This document shows, piece by piece, positions 43,361-51,368 of a DNA stretch of 64,000 nucleotides (the first letter of the stretch is position 1; each line of letters starts with the position of its first letter). The notes beneath the pieces are model-generated. The model did not search any database and was not told where the DNA came from. It saw only the letters and a program-made list of their open reading frames with translations. This DNA comes from Fen731 sp964481885 (lineage in GTDB: Bacteria > Actinomycetota > Humimicrobiia > Humimicrobiales > Humimicrobiaceae), in contig CAYZUS010000006.1 in assembly GCA_964481885.1 (NCBI GenBank), positions 20,637-84,636 of the forward strand. Direction: 5' to 3'. The position numbers were made by a program, and so were the translations under genes.

Positions 43361-44770
43361 TTATTCGGCAGCCAGCGCATAAACATCCCGGTATTTTTTC
43401 CCATCTTCGAAGGAAGTTTCGCCATAAAGAAGGCTGTTTTCCGGATTTTGAATCTCTGTAACTATTTTATAAGCGCCAGCAATAATCTCAACTTCAGTTT
43501 TAGTATTTTTCTCCAGCCTGACTATTCGATTCTCAGGTCCACCGAGATATACCGTAAGATTAAACTCTGTCCTGTTATCCAAAGTGATCCTGGATTTCCC
43601 GTTTTTCGCAAAGCTCCCGGCGGCAGTAATTTCGGGTATTGAATCATAGGGTTTTTCACCTATGGTATTTATTTTTATATTTACAAGATTATCCGAGACC
43701 ATAAACTCATTTTCAGGATAATTTACCAGCAAATAATCGTATACGAGAAGGGACTTTTTGTACTCTGCAAGTTTGTAAAAGTCATTTGCAGCCTGGATTA
43801 AAATATTCGGTGGAATACCGGCAAGCAAACTATTCTGACTTCTCTCAGTTTCTGATTTGTCCATTTCTGACAAATCTCCACCCAGATCGTAGATTTTAAA
43901 AAATTCAATAACACTATCCCTGTATTGGCCATTTTCCCTGATATCCAGAGCCTTGCTTATGTGAATGGTAAAAAGGGCCTCATAAGATTTTAAAGAAAAA
44001 TCGCTCTCGGGATATTTATCAATAATTTTTTCTAATATGGCAGAGGACCCCTCCCAGTTTTTTTCATTTTTTAAACAATCCGCAGTTTTAAAAAGATACT
44101 CAGGGATTTTGTATTTTGCTATAAAGGCATCATTTGTTTCAGGGTATTTTTGAAGGATTTCTTCAAAATAGGTGACAGACTTTTGATAATATTGACCAGC
44201 TTTAGAAAATTCTTTGGCGTCATAGCTGGAATCGCCAAGATTAAGGTAAGAATCCGCGAATATTTTTTTAATATCCAGAGTCTCTCCGTCCATGCTCTTA
44301 TCACTGATTGATTTTTCATAATAATAAACAGCCTCAGAATAGTTTTCATTCAGGTAATAGCTTTTTGAAATATTTACAAGAGCTTCTTTTGAATATCTGG
44401 AGTTAGGATAAGTATCAAGAATTTTTTTATAATTTGTTATTGCGTCCTGGTATTGTTTGCTGGAATATGATTCGGTTGCAGAGTTAATAAGGGCAAAGGG
44501 TCCAAAAATTCCTGACAGAATCATTCCGCTTAAAAAAACAATAAAAAAAATAGTAAAGATATAACCAGAGGAGTTTCTCTTTATAAAATAGAAAATAAGA
44601 AGAATTAAAGTTATTATAAGCGAAGGAATGCAGATAAAGGGAAGATAGTCCCAAAATTTTCCCTTATCAACAAAAAGAAGGTAGCCTGCCCCAATAAAGA
44701 TCAGGAAAAAAAGTATGGTAAAGACTATTGAACCACCGGATACGGACTTTCTGCTTGAATATTGATTCAT
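43361..44770 (-). CDS. Membrane-anchored TPR protein
   Basis: 469 residues. Three membrane helices at the N-terminus (about 13-33, 42-63, 70-98) precede a series of tetratricopeptide repeats (about 100-360), such as YQDAITNYKKILDTYPNSRY and WEGSSAILEKIIDKYPESDF, in the style of YbgF/BamD repeats. The last 90 residues form a probable beta domain (LDNRTEFNLTVYLGGPENRI). Likely extracytoplasmic scaffold. Downstream of and 4 bases from a GNAT gene, so co-transcribed. Confidence 0.75.
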   Translation of the reverse strand: MNQYSSRKSVSGGSIVFTILFFLIFIGAGYLLFVDKGKFWDYLPFICIPSLIITLILLIFYFIKRNSSGYIFTIFFIVFLSGMILSGIFGPFALINSATESYSSKQYQDAITNYKKILDTYPNSRYSKEALVNISKSYYLNENYSEAVYYYEKSISDKSMDGETLDIKKIFADSYLNLGDSSYDAKEFSKAGQYYQKSVTYFEEILQKYPETNDAFIAKYKIPEYLFKTADCLKNEKNWEGSSAILEKIIDKYPESDFSLKSYEALFTIHISKALDIRENGQYRDSVIEFFKIYDLGGDLSEMDKSETERSQNSLLAGIPPNILIQAANDFYKLAEYKKSLLVYDYLLVNYPENEFMVSDNLVNIKINTIGEKPYDSIPEITAAGSFAKNGKSRITLDNRTEFNLTVYLGGPENRIVRLEKNTKTEVEIIAGAYKIVTEIQNPENSLLYGETSFEDGKKYRDVYALAAE

Positions 44771-44774
44771 TTTT

Positions 44775-45323
44775 TTAAGTCACCTTTTTATATTCCATGA
44801 CATAAGTATCCCAGTTGATATTGTTATATAAATGGTTTTTTTTCAATACATCTTTTATAACAAAACCGCAGGATTTATACACTTTAATTGCCCTGTAATT
44901 ATATTCGTAAACCTGCAGGCTGATTGATTCAAATTTTAATTTTTTGAAAACAAAACCTGCAATGGCTTTTGTAGCAACTGTGCCATAACTTTTGTCCCAG
45001 TATTCTTTTTCCCCAATAAAAATGCCAAATTCGCATGTTTTGTTTTGCCAGTCGATTTTATGCAGTCCGCAATTACCGATATAAACGCGGTCCTTTCTGG
45101 CAATCAGTGCAAAAACCATATCATTTGCTGAAGAATCTATAAAGTTTAACCACTCAAGCTCCTGTTGGTCAGTCACATTTTTGACACTGTCGCTTAAATA
45201 CTTTGTAACTTCCGGATCGTTCATCCATCTGACACAGGACACAAGGTCACTTTTCCTGATTCTTCTTAAAACTATGTTTTCCTCTGTTATCCTTTTATTT
45301 TTAAGATTCTCCAGGTTGTCCAT
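44775..45323 (-). CDS. GNAT acetyltransferase (RimJ/RimL-like)
   Basis: About 182 residues from ATG 45323 (a TTG six codons upstream is possible). Features: VLRRIRKSDLVSCVRWMNDP, IGNCGLHKIDWQNKTCEFGI, a Q/R-x-x-G-like CoA loop in WDKSYGTVATKAI, and VYEYNYRAIKVYKSCGFVI. The substrate may be a protein N-terminus or a small amine. It forms an operon with the TPR gene. Confidence 0.85.
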   Translation of the reverse strand: MDNLENLKNKRITEENIVLRRIRKSDLVSCVRWMNDPEVTKYLSDSVKNVTDQQELEWLNFIDSSANDMVFALIARKDRVYIGNCGLHKIDWQNKTCEFGIFIGEKEYWDKSYGTVATKAIAGFVFKKLKFESISLQVYEYNYRAIKVYKSCGFVIKDVLKKNHLYNNINWDTYVMEYKKVT

Positions 45324-45428
45324 ATGATTATATCCAGTCAAACCGATTTGATAAGAGTATTTTACTGTAAGAATAATAAAAATATCATCCTGAATTAAAA
45401 CAAAATCCTGGTGCTCTGCCTTTACTGC

Positions 45429-45465
45429 AACGCAGGTCCAAAGACTTCCTGTCTTTTCCTGCGTT
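45429..45465. ncRNA. Nested hairpin upstream of rubredoxin, unidentified RNA element
   Basis: Outer stem AACGCAGG/CCTGCGTT (45429-45436, 45458-45465) encloses an inner stem AAAGAC/GTCTTT (45440-45445, 45451-45456). It is GC-richer than the surroundings, without a T run. The strand is unknown: it could lead rubredoxin (+) or the GNAT-TPR operon (-). It matches no riboswitch I know. Confidence 0.4.
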
Positions 45466-45597
45466 GAAAGGATATACGAAGCAGGTTTGCCATCAAGAAC
45501 TTTAATCTGTCTTTATTTTATTACAGTTTGCTCTTTAATGCATTTATTAATTGGTATAAAATATTCTAATCATTTTATTTTTTTGAAAGGAAAAGAC

Positions 45598-45759
45598 ATG
45601 CAAAAATGGGAATGTACTGTTTGCGGATATATTTATGATCCGGAGGTCGGAGATCCTGACAGTGGAATAGAAGCGGGGACAAGCTTTGAGAACCTGCCCG
45701 CAAACTGGATTTGCCCGGATTGCGGTGCATCAAAAGAAGAATTTGATGCATTGAATTAA
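45598..45759 (+). CDS. Rubredoxin
   Basis: 53 residues with the full iron site C6-x2-C9 (CTVCGYIYDP) and C39-x2-C42 (CPDCGASKEEF). Start at ATG 45598 after GAAAGGAAAAG; longer upstream frames are not conserved. Soluble one-electron carrier, usually for oxygen or peroxide reduction in anaerobes. The stop overlaps the convergent NIL-ferredoxin gene by 4 bases. Confidence 0.96.
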   Translation: MQKWECTVCGYIYDPEVGDPDSGIEAGTSFENLPANWICPDCGASKEEFDALN

Positions 45760-46163
45760 ATTCTTAACCGGATAGCGTTGACCGGGCATGAATTTTCACA
45801 AAATCCGCAAAGGATGCATTTATTTTTATTGAAAACAAGCTGAAAGCTGGCTGGGTCCATCTCCAGAGCTTGTGTTATGCAAAGAGAGGGGCAAACGCCG
45901 CAGTTTACACACTTTTCCTTGTCCAGGACTATATCTCTTGAAGCATCCTGAATTGATATCCCTTCGCTTTTAAGGTAAGCTATTCCTTCATCCAGCTGCT
46001 CTTTTGAGCCCTTGATTTCTATAAGTATCTTGCCTTCAATATCTGCAGTTATTTCAGCTCTGAGAATATTAAATGAAAGATCATAGTCTTTGACCAGCCT
46101 GTAAGTTATTGGTTTGGTCACGGTTTTTTCAGGAAAAGTAAGCACTAATCTTTTAGTTATCAT
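45756..46163 (-). CDS. NIL-domain ferredoxin of sulfide-dependent homocysteine synthesis
   Basis: 135 residues from ATG 46163, with GGAGAAA seven bases upstream. An N-terminal NIL domain (MITKRLVLTFPEKT..., about 1-75) and two clusters, CVNCGVCPSLC and CILCGFCENSCP. This is the MA1822-type protein, shown in methanogens and Desulfovibrio to work with the DUF39 protein in making homocysteine from aspartate semialdehyde and sulfide. It follows the DUF39 gene on the same strand by about 195 bases. Confidence 0.9.
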   Translation of the reverse strand: MITKRLVLTFPEKTVTKPITYRLVKDYDLSFNILRAEITADIEGKILIEIKGSKEQLDEGIAYLKSEGISIQDASRDIVLDKEKCVNCGVCPSLCITQALEMDPASFQLVFNKNKCILCGFCENSCPVNAIRLRI

Positions 46164-46358
46164 TAAAGATTTCTCCATTAAAAGTTTTTTTAAATTTCCA
46201 CTCTGCCTGTAAAATTTTTCTGCTGAGGGCAAAACAATTTTATGAGCTGTTTTTAAATCTGCAGCCCGTCTGTAAAATTTCCCGACTAAAGTTTAAGCAA
46301 ATATATTGCTGCCTGTCGAACTTCCATGCTGAGGTCAAAACAATTTTATGACTTGTTT

Positions 46359-47525
46359 TTAAATTTCATCCCTGCTCAATACATTAAGCGGATTTATTTT
46401 TTTCTCTGAAGGCAAAGGAGCGACAGGGCCGGTAAGAGTAAAATTCCCGTCAAGTATCCACTGCTTTAACAGCCCGGCAATTTCTTTTGCCATACTATAG
46501 CTTGAAAGTGAACCCGTTAGGATTTTTTTATCCCTGATGACTACTGAACCGCTTCTAAGCTGTTTGTAGCTTACCCTTCCGTAAGACGGTTTGTTTCGCC
46601 GAGCCACAGAATAATCATAGATTTCTGTGTAGATATCTTCATCTGAAATTTTTAGGAATTCTACCATTTCTTCGTCGATAACAGGGATGCCTATTCCTAT
46701 TCCGACATACATTGTGATCCCATAGCCGTGAAATGTTGCAGCCCTGAGATATCGTGAATTCATTTTTTTAAGATCCCCTATTAAGGCAAGCGTACCAGCG
46801 GGCCCTGCGGGAGTTCCATTGGCAAGGCGCTCTCTGCCAGGATTGTTCTGCGTGCCCTGCCAGGCCACATACCCTTGAGCACCTCCAAGAAATACCTTTG
46901 TTCCGACTCCTATTGTCCGGCAATAGGGATCATTTAATAGCGGGCTTAACTGCCCGGCACTTGAATATGTCACATTGCCAAAATTAGGCATTAGTTTTCC
47001 CATATAAGTATAGATTGTCCTGCCCGAAGAATTGGTTGCAGCTGCATAATTCTGGTAAGCGTTCCTTGGATTGAAAAGAAAAGCCTGATTGAGATTTTCC
47101 AGGCTGATATAAGTCTCTATTTCTTTTCTCGGATAACAATCGGTCCCATAAGATATAGCCTTAAGCTTGACTATTTTACCGTCTATCAAATCCTGTATTA
47201 CATATGCGCCGCCATACTGCATGTCCTCTGCTTCTGAAAGCTCAGTTGCACCGATATATGCATCCACTGCCGCAATGCCGCCGTATGCAGGAACATCGTT
47301 TAGCCAAACTTTTTGCATCCGGATTGGAGGATCCGAGTGCCCGAAATTTAAAAATGCACCACTGGAACACATTGGACCGAAAGTTGCAGTAGTAACTACA
47401 TCTATATTCTTTGCAGTCTTTTTTACTCCATGCTCAGCAGTGTAACCGATCATTTCATCAGCGCTTAAAACGACCACATCACCATTTTTTATTTTTTCAT
47501 TAATTTCTTCGATTGTTTTAGCCAT
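46359..47525 (-). CDS. DUF39 homocysteine synthesis protein (aspartate-semialdehyde sulfurtransferase)
   Basis: 388 residues from ATG 47525; an upstream ATG at 47576 is possible. With the chosen start the two conserved cysteines fall at 53 (FGPMCSSGAF) and 130 (SYGTDCYPRKE), nearly the positions (54 and 131) I recall for the Methanosarcina enzyme MA1821, which supports it. Other family motifs: LNFGHSDPPIRM, AYGGIAAVDAYIGATE, FLGGAQGYVAWQGTQ. No CBS domains are attached, unlike MA1821. It transfers sulfide-derived sulfur to aspartate semialdehyde, with the NIL-ferredoxin as electron donor. Confidence 0.9.
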   Translation of the reverse strand: MAKTIEEINEKIKNGDVVVLSADEMIGYTAEHGVKKTAKNIDVVTTATFGPMCSSGAFLNFGHSDPPIRMQKVWLNDVPAYGGIAAVDAYIGATELSEAEDMQYGGAYVIQDLIDGKIVKLKAISYGTDCYPRKEIETYISLENLNQAFLFNPRNAYQNYAAATNSSGRTIYTYMGKLMPNFGNVTYSSAGQLSPLLNDPYCRTIGVGTKVFLGGAQGYVAWQGTQNNPGRERLANGTPAGPAGTLALIGDLKKMNSRYLRAATFHGYGITMYVGIGIGIPVIDEEMVEFLKISDEDIYTEIYDYSVARRNKPSYGRVSYKQLRSGSVVIRDKKILTGSLSSYSMAKEIAGLLKQWILDGNFTLTGPVAPLPSEKKINPLNVLSRDEI

Positions 47526-47807
47526 ATTATTTATAATACTATTCTTTTGAATTTTTTCAATATTTTCAATAAACATATCTGGTTAATTTTTAATACCTGC
47601 TTTATAATTTACCAAAAGAAAATATTCTTAATAAAAAAATTGCAGAAGTCTAAAGTAGTCTGGTTTGCCAAAGCCGGTTTTTGGTTTTTAGGGAGAATTT
47701 TTTTAACAAACTATCTGCAATACATATTTATGAAGGAAAATTAATGTAAGGACAACGGCATTGCACCGTTTTGTACCTTAATCGAAGCGAAAGGAATGGT
47801 TATAAAA

Positions 47808-48029
47808 ATGTCAATGAACCCTAAAGTTAAAAATCCTCTTATTCTGACCGTGGTTTCAACTGTGTTTCTGATACCGGTACTCATTTTGACGCATTTTCTT
47901 TTCAGGGATCTGGCAGATACTGTATGGTTGATTGACAAAGTATGGTTGATAATGATTGTGGATGTTTTGATATACTTTGTCCTTATTTTCCTGGTTTTTT
48001 TATATTATGGAAATATCGGAAAAAAATAG
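47808..48029 (+). CDS. Small two-helix membrane protein
   Basis: 73 residues from ATG 47808, behind AAAGGA. Two hydrophobic helices (about 12-33 and 46-69). Family unknown. It overlaps the start of the UPF0280 gene by 23 bases, so the two are probably co-translated. A hairpin AACGG/CCGTT lies about 40 bases upstream. Confidence 0.6.
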   Translation: MSMNPKVKNPLILTVVSTVFLIPVLILTHFLFRDLADTVWLIDKVWLIMIVDVLIYFVLIFLVFLYYGNIGKK

Positions 48030-48759
48030 CAGCCTGGCGGCTGATTCTGACAGGAATATTTACAGAAACAATGTTAAAACAGGGGAAAAGTATCACTGGA
48101 AGATAACATACCAATATTCTGACTTACTGCTAAGCAGCGACAAGAATATTGCCGGGCTGACAGAAGAACCGGTAAAAGAGATTTACCGCTATCTGCATCG
48201 ATGTTTCAAAGAGGATCCCTCATTTTTAAAAAGTCTTTCTCCTGTCAGCGTTAAGCCTGACTATCCTGAAATAATTAAGAAAATGTGCCTTTTGTCTGCT
48301 GAGTTTAATGTCGGGCCGATGGCAGCTGTTGCAGGGACCGTAAATGAATTTCTTGCAGAAAAGCTCAATAAGTATTGCGGTAATCTGATAATTGAAAATG
48401 GGGGCGATCTTTATTTAAGATCAAAAAAAGATCGGATACTTGGAGTTTATGCGAAAAATAATTATTTTAAAGATGGTATTTCCATGAGAATAAAAGCCGG
48501 ACAAATGCCTTGCGGCGTTTGCGCCTCTTCAGGTACCTTCGGCCATTCTTTAAGCCTCGGCAAATGTGACCTTGCAGTGGTGTTGTCAAAATCTGCTATT
48601 AGTGCAGACGCGGCCGCAACCGCAGTTGCAAACAGCATTTTTAGCAGTGATGATATTGCGGCAAGTATTGAGCGCTTCAAAAATTATCAGGGTATTGACG
48701 GCCTTCTTCTAATCAAGGATGATAAAATAGGGCTTTGGGGCAAGATAGAGTTAATATAA
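48007..48759 (+). CDS. UPF0280/COG2122 ApbE-like protein
   Basis: 250 residues from ATG 48007. Family motifs VGPMAAVAGTVNEFLAEKL, IIENGGDLYLRS, MPCGVCASSGTFGHSLSLGK and ISADAAATAVANS. COG2122 was shown by genetics in Desulfovibrio to be needed, with DUF39 and NIL-ferredoxin, for homocysteine formation; its biochemical role is unclear. It is divergent from the DUF39 gene here, so all three parts sit within 3 kb. No SD is visible; translation may be coupled to the overlapping upstream gene. Confidence 0.88.
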   Translation: MEISEKNSSLAADSDRNIYRNNVKTGEKYHWKITYQYSDLLLSSDKNIAGLTEEPVKEIYRYLHRCFKEDPSFLKSLSPVSVKPDYPEIIKKMCLLSAEFNVGPMAAVAGTVNEFLAEKLNKYCGNLIIENGGDLYLRSKKDRILGVYAKNNYFKDGISMRIKAGQMPCGVCASSGTFGHSLSLGKCDLAVVLSKSAISADAAATAVANSIFSSDDIAASIERFKNYQGIDGLLLIKDDKIGLWGKIELI

Positions 48760-48890
48760 AGTATTAAAATGTTTGTAAATAAAATCTATATAAACTAAAA
48801 TATCTGTATATGATTTTTAAAGACAGATAATTATGTAATGCATTTCTGTGGTATATTTTTATTTGATTTTTTCTGATGAAAGGAATTGTA

Positions 48891-49409
48891 ATGCTATCAA
48901 GGAATAGAGCAGATGCACCCAGCAACAAGACCTTGACCATTATTGCTGAAGGCGTAAAGATAGAGGGGAAACTGTATTCAAAGGGGTCGACTCGGGTGGA
49001 TGGAGAAGTATTTGGGGAAATTATTTCTGAAAATGAATTCATTATAGGCAGGGAAGGCAAAGTAGAAGCAAATATAAAGACCAATAATGCAATAATTGCC
49101 GGGAGTTTTAAGGGCGAGATGATTGCTGCCGGTGAAATAGAGATTACTGCCACCGGTAAATTTGTTGGTAATCTCACCCAGAAGGATGCTCTTCTGACAG
49201 TAGTTAAGGGGGGCCTTTTCAAGGGACAGATACTGATATCTGAGGACCAGGATCTTTTTAAGCTTGTATCGGACAAACCTTTTAATGCACCTTCACAGCC
49301 CAAGCTGCAAATCCAAAGCAATGCTCCATTCTCATATTCACAATCCCAGGCAGATTCAAGTATCGGTGCGAAGATATTAAACAGGGATATAGACATACAG
49401 GAACTATAG
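48891..49409 (+). CDS. Bactofilin 1
   Basis: 172 residues from ATG 48891 (AAAGGA upstream). Central bactofilin beta-helix (about 15-120) with repeated hydrophobic-Gly pattern: VKIEGKLYSKGSTRVDGEVF, REGKVEANIKTNNAIIAGSF, ATGKFVGNLTQKDALLTV. Pro/Gln/Ser-rich tails at both ends. Bactofilins form cytoskeletal filaments that position cell-wall enzymes or chromosome factors. Convergent with a second bactofilin. Confidence 0.92.
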   Translation: MLSRNRADAPSNKTLTIIAEGVKIEGKLYSKGSTRVDGEVFGEIISENEFIIGREGKVEANIKTNNAIIAGSFKGEMIAAGEIEITATGKFVGNLTQKDALLTVVKGGLFKGQILISEDQDLFKLVSDKPFNAPSQPKLQIQSNAPFSYSQSQADSSIGAKILNRDIDIQEL

Positions 49410-49601
49410 TCGACAGTAACTGACAAAAAACAAACTGGCTATTATTCAGGCACATAAGATGAGCTTATCTTAAAATTCAAATCACGCCCTATGCCGGGAG
49501 ATCCATACCGGGGTATTCTGAATTCATACTGTAATGCGGCTGACCCAGAACAAAGATATATCCGACCCCAAAAATCGTAAAATCCGTTATTAATTTTTAT
49601 T

Positions 49602-50123
49602 TTATAAGGTCAGTGTTGAATCATCATCCATATCGCTGCTGTCCTGCTGGCCGTAGTCTATCTTATAATTATCCTCTGATTCTTCATAAGATTCTTCTTT
49701 AGCCGGTTTTTCTTCTAAAGCAGATTTGATTTTCTTTTTTGAGCTGTCATTGGCTACATCAACAATTCTTGTAACATTGCCGCTGAATATACCACCTTTA
49801 TTTATTATCAGGCAATCAGTCTTAATATTTCCGGACACTACGCCGGTTTCCTTTATTTCAACAGTCCCGGATGCTTCCATATTGCCCTCATATTTTCCGA
49901 TGATTTCAGCATCTATTGTCTTTACGTTAGCTGAGACAAATCCATTTTTTTGAATAATAAGCTGTCCGTTAACATTCAGCTGTCCCTTTATTTCACAATC
50001 TATTTCTATGGATTTGGAAATTTTAAATTTACCATCAATTTTTGCTTTATCGCCCAGAATGGTAAGAAGAGTCCTGACGGTTCCTTCTGAAGCGTATTTT
50101 TTTTCTGAGTCTTGAAATTCCAC
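49602..50123 (-). CDS. Bactofilin 2
   Basis: 173 residues: bactofilin core (about 20-120) with AKIDGKFKISKSIEIDCEIK, KNGFVSANVKTIDAEIIGKY, ETGVVSGNIKTDCLIINKGG, then a long acidic C-terminal tail ending in Asp/Ser repeats. It lies directly downstream of the ParA-like gene on the same strand (137-base gap). Confidence 0.92.
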   Translation of the reverse strand: MEFQDSEKKYASEGTVRTLLTILGDKAKIDGKFKISKSIEIDCEIKGQLNVNGQLIIQKNGFVSANVKTIDAEIIGKYEGNMEASGTVEIKETGVVSGNIKTDCLIINKGGIFSGNVTRIVDVANDSSKKKIKSALEEKPAKEESYEESEDNYKIDYGQQDSSDMDDDSTLTL

Positions 50124-50260
50124 TTTAATCCTCCCTGTTTATGCGTTTTGAATGATAGGTTACTTTAAAAATAACTATAATACCAAATAAATTATGATAA
50201 AAATTTTAAAACAAAGCTTTGACAGGTTAAATAAATTAACATATTTGTAAACAAGTTCTC

Positions 50261-51106
50261 TTATTCAGCCAGACTGTCAACCAGCCTGTCCATCTCTTCG
50301 AAAGACTCTAATAATTCCTTTGAAGCTTCAGAGTCAGGAAACGTAATAAAAACAGGTTCTTTATTTACAGCAATCGATACCTGGTACTGTGAAAGATATC
50401 TTATTTTCCTTTCCAGAATCACGACCCTGTTTCCATAAGTCTTTTCCATTTTACCTATAATGTTATCGGCCATTTTTTTCTTTTTCTCATATGCATTTAT
50501 CATCATGCATACAAGTTTGACATCTGTTTTAAATTTTCCATTTATATTATCGATTATTTTCATTAAATACTTAATGTCAATAAAGGAAAACATTTCCGGT
50601 TTTAAGGTAACAATAATATTTTTTGCAAAAATTATTGATGTTGTTGAAAGAAGCGAGTAGTTAGGCTGGGAATCAATTAAAATGTAATCATAATTACCTT
50701 CAACAATGTATTCATTAAGTATTCTTTCAATAAGCTTGTTCCTGTTTACTGCCTGGTATAACTTGTTATCCCTGAAAGTCCTTTCAAGAAGATAGTCTGT
50801 AAGATATTCTTCGAGTAGGGACAGGTTATTTGTAGAAGGAAGAAGATCGATGTTATTATTAATCTTTATAAGGTAATCTTCGAACTTAAAAGGTTCTCTG
50901 TGCAGATACTTTAAAATTAATTTTTCAAAACTAAATTCTTTTGTTCGCTGTTTAAAATCAAAAGACTGAACCAGGTTTGTCTGCGGGTCAAAATCCATAA
51001 ACAGTACTTTTTTGTTTCTTTTTTCTGCAAGGTACCAACCATAATTGTAGCACATTGTTGTCTTTCCGGTACCGCCTTTAGTATTAAAAAAAACAATTTT
51101 TTTCAT
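50261..51106 (-). CDS. ParA/Soj-like ATPase
   Basis: 281 residues with the deviant Walker A motif FFNTKGGTGKTT (residues 6-17), Walker A' MDFDPQTNLVQS, and DYILIDSQPNYSLLS. No N-terminal DNA-binding domain and no ParB nearby, so it could position a cellular cargo. In Myxococcus a bactofilin scaffold interacts with ParA; linkage to bactofilin 2 here is suggestive of the same. Cytoplasmic. Confidence 0.9.
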   Translation of the reverse strand: MKKIVFFNTKGGTGKTTMCYNYGWYLAEKRNKKVLFMDFDPQTNLVQSFDFKQRTKEFSFEKLILKYLHREPFKFEDYLIKINNNIDLLPSTNNLSLLEEYLTDYLLERTFRDNKLYQAVNRNKLIERILNEYIVEGNYDYILIDSQPNYSLLSTTSIIFAKNIIVTLKPEMFSFIDIKYLMKIIDNINGKFKTDVKLVCMMINAYEKKKKMADNIIGKMEKTYGNRVVILERKIRYLSQYQVSIAVNKEPVFITFPDSEASKELLESFEEMDRLVDSLAE

Positions 51107-51368
51107 ATTTAAAACCAGAGAAAATTTTTTTGGCCGTTATTTAATATTCGGCATCCACCCGAATATTAATCTTTAATGATTGCGTTTAATTATAGCTTAA
51201 AAAAGAATAAAAAATAATAAAAAATTCTGGAAAAAAATTCTTAAAAAAAATTTCTGAAAAATTTTTGAATATTTTAATAACAATTATTCTATTTTTGCAT
51301 AATTATTATTTTTATTTTAGTATTTACGATTTGGAGTTGTTAAATTATCTGTTCCTGTTTGTGATAGA

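Noticed and set aside
45487..45597. Long N-terminal extension of rubredoxin
   Set aside because: Upstream residues are hydrophobic and unlike rubredoxins; a ribosome site precedes ATG 45598.
50261..51106. Chromosome partition locus with oriC
   Set aside because: No parB, parS-like palindrome, dnaA boxes or dnaN nearby; only the ParA-like ATPase is present.
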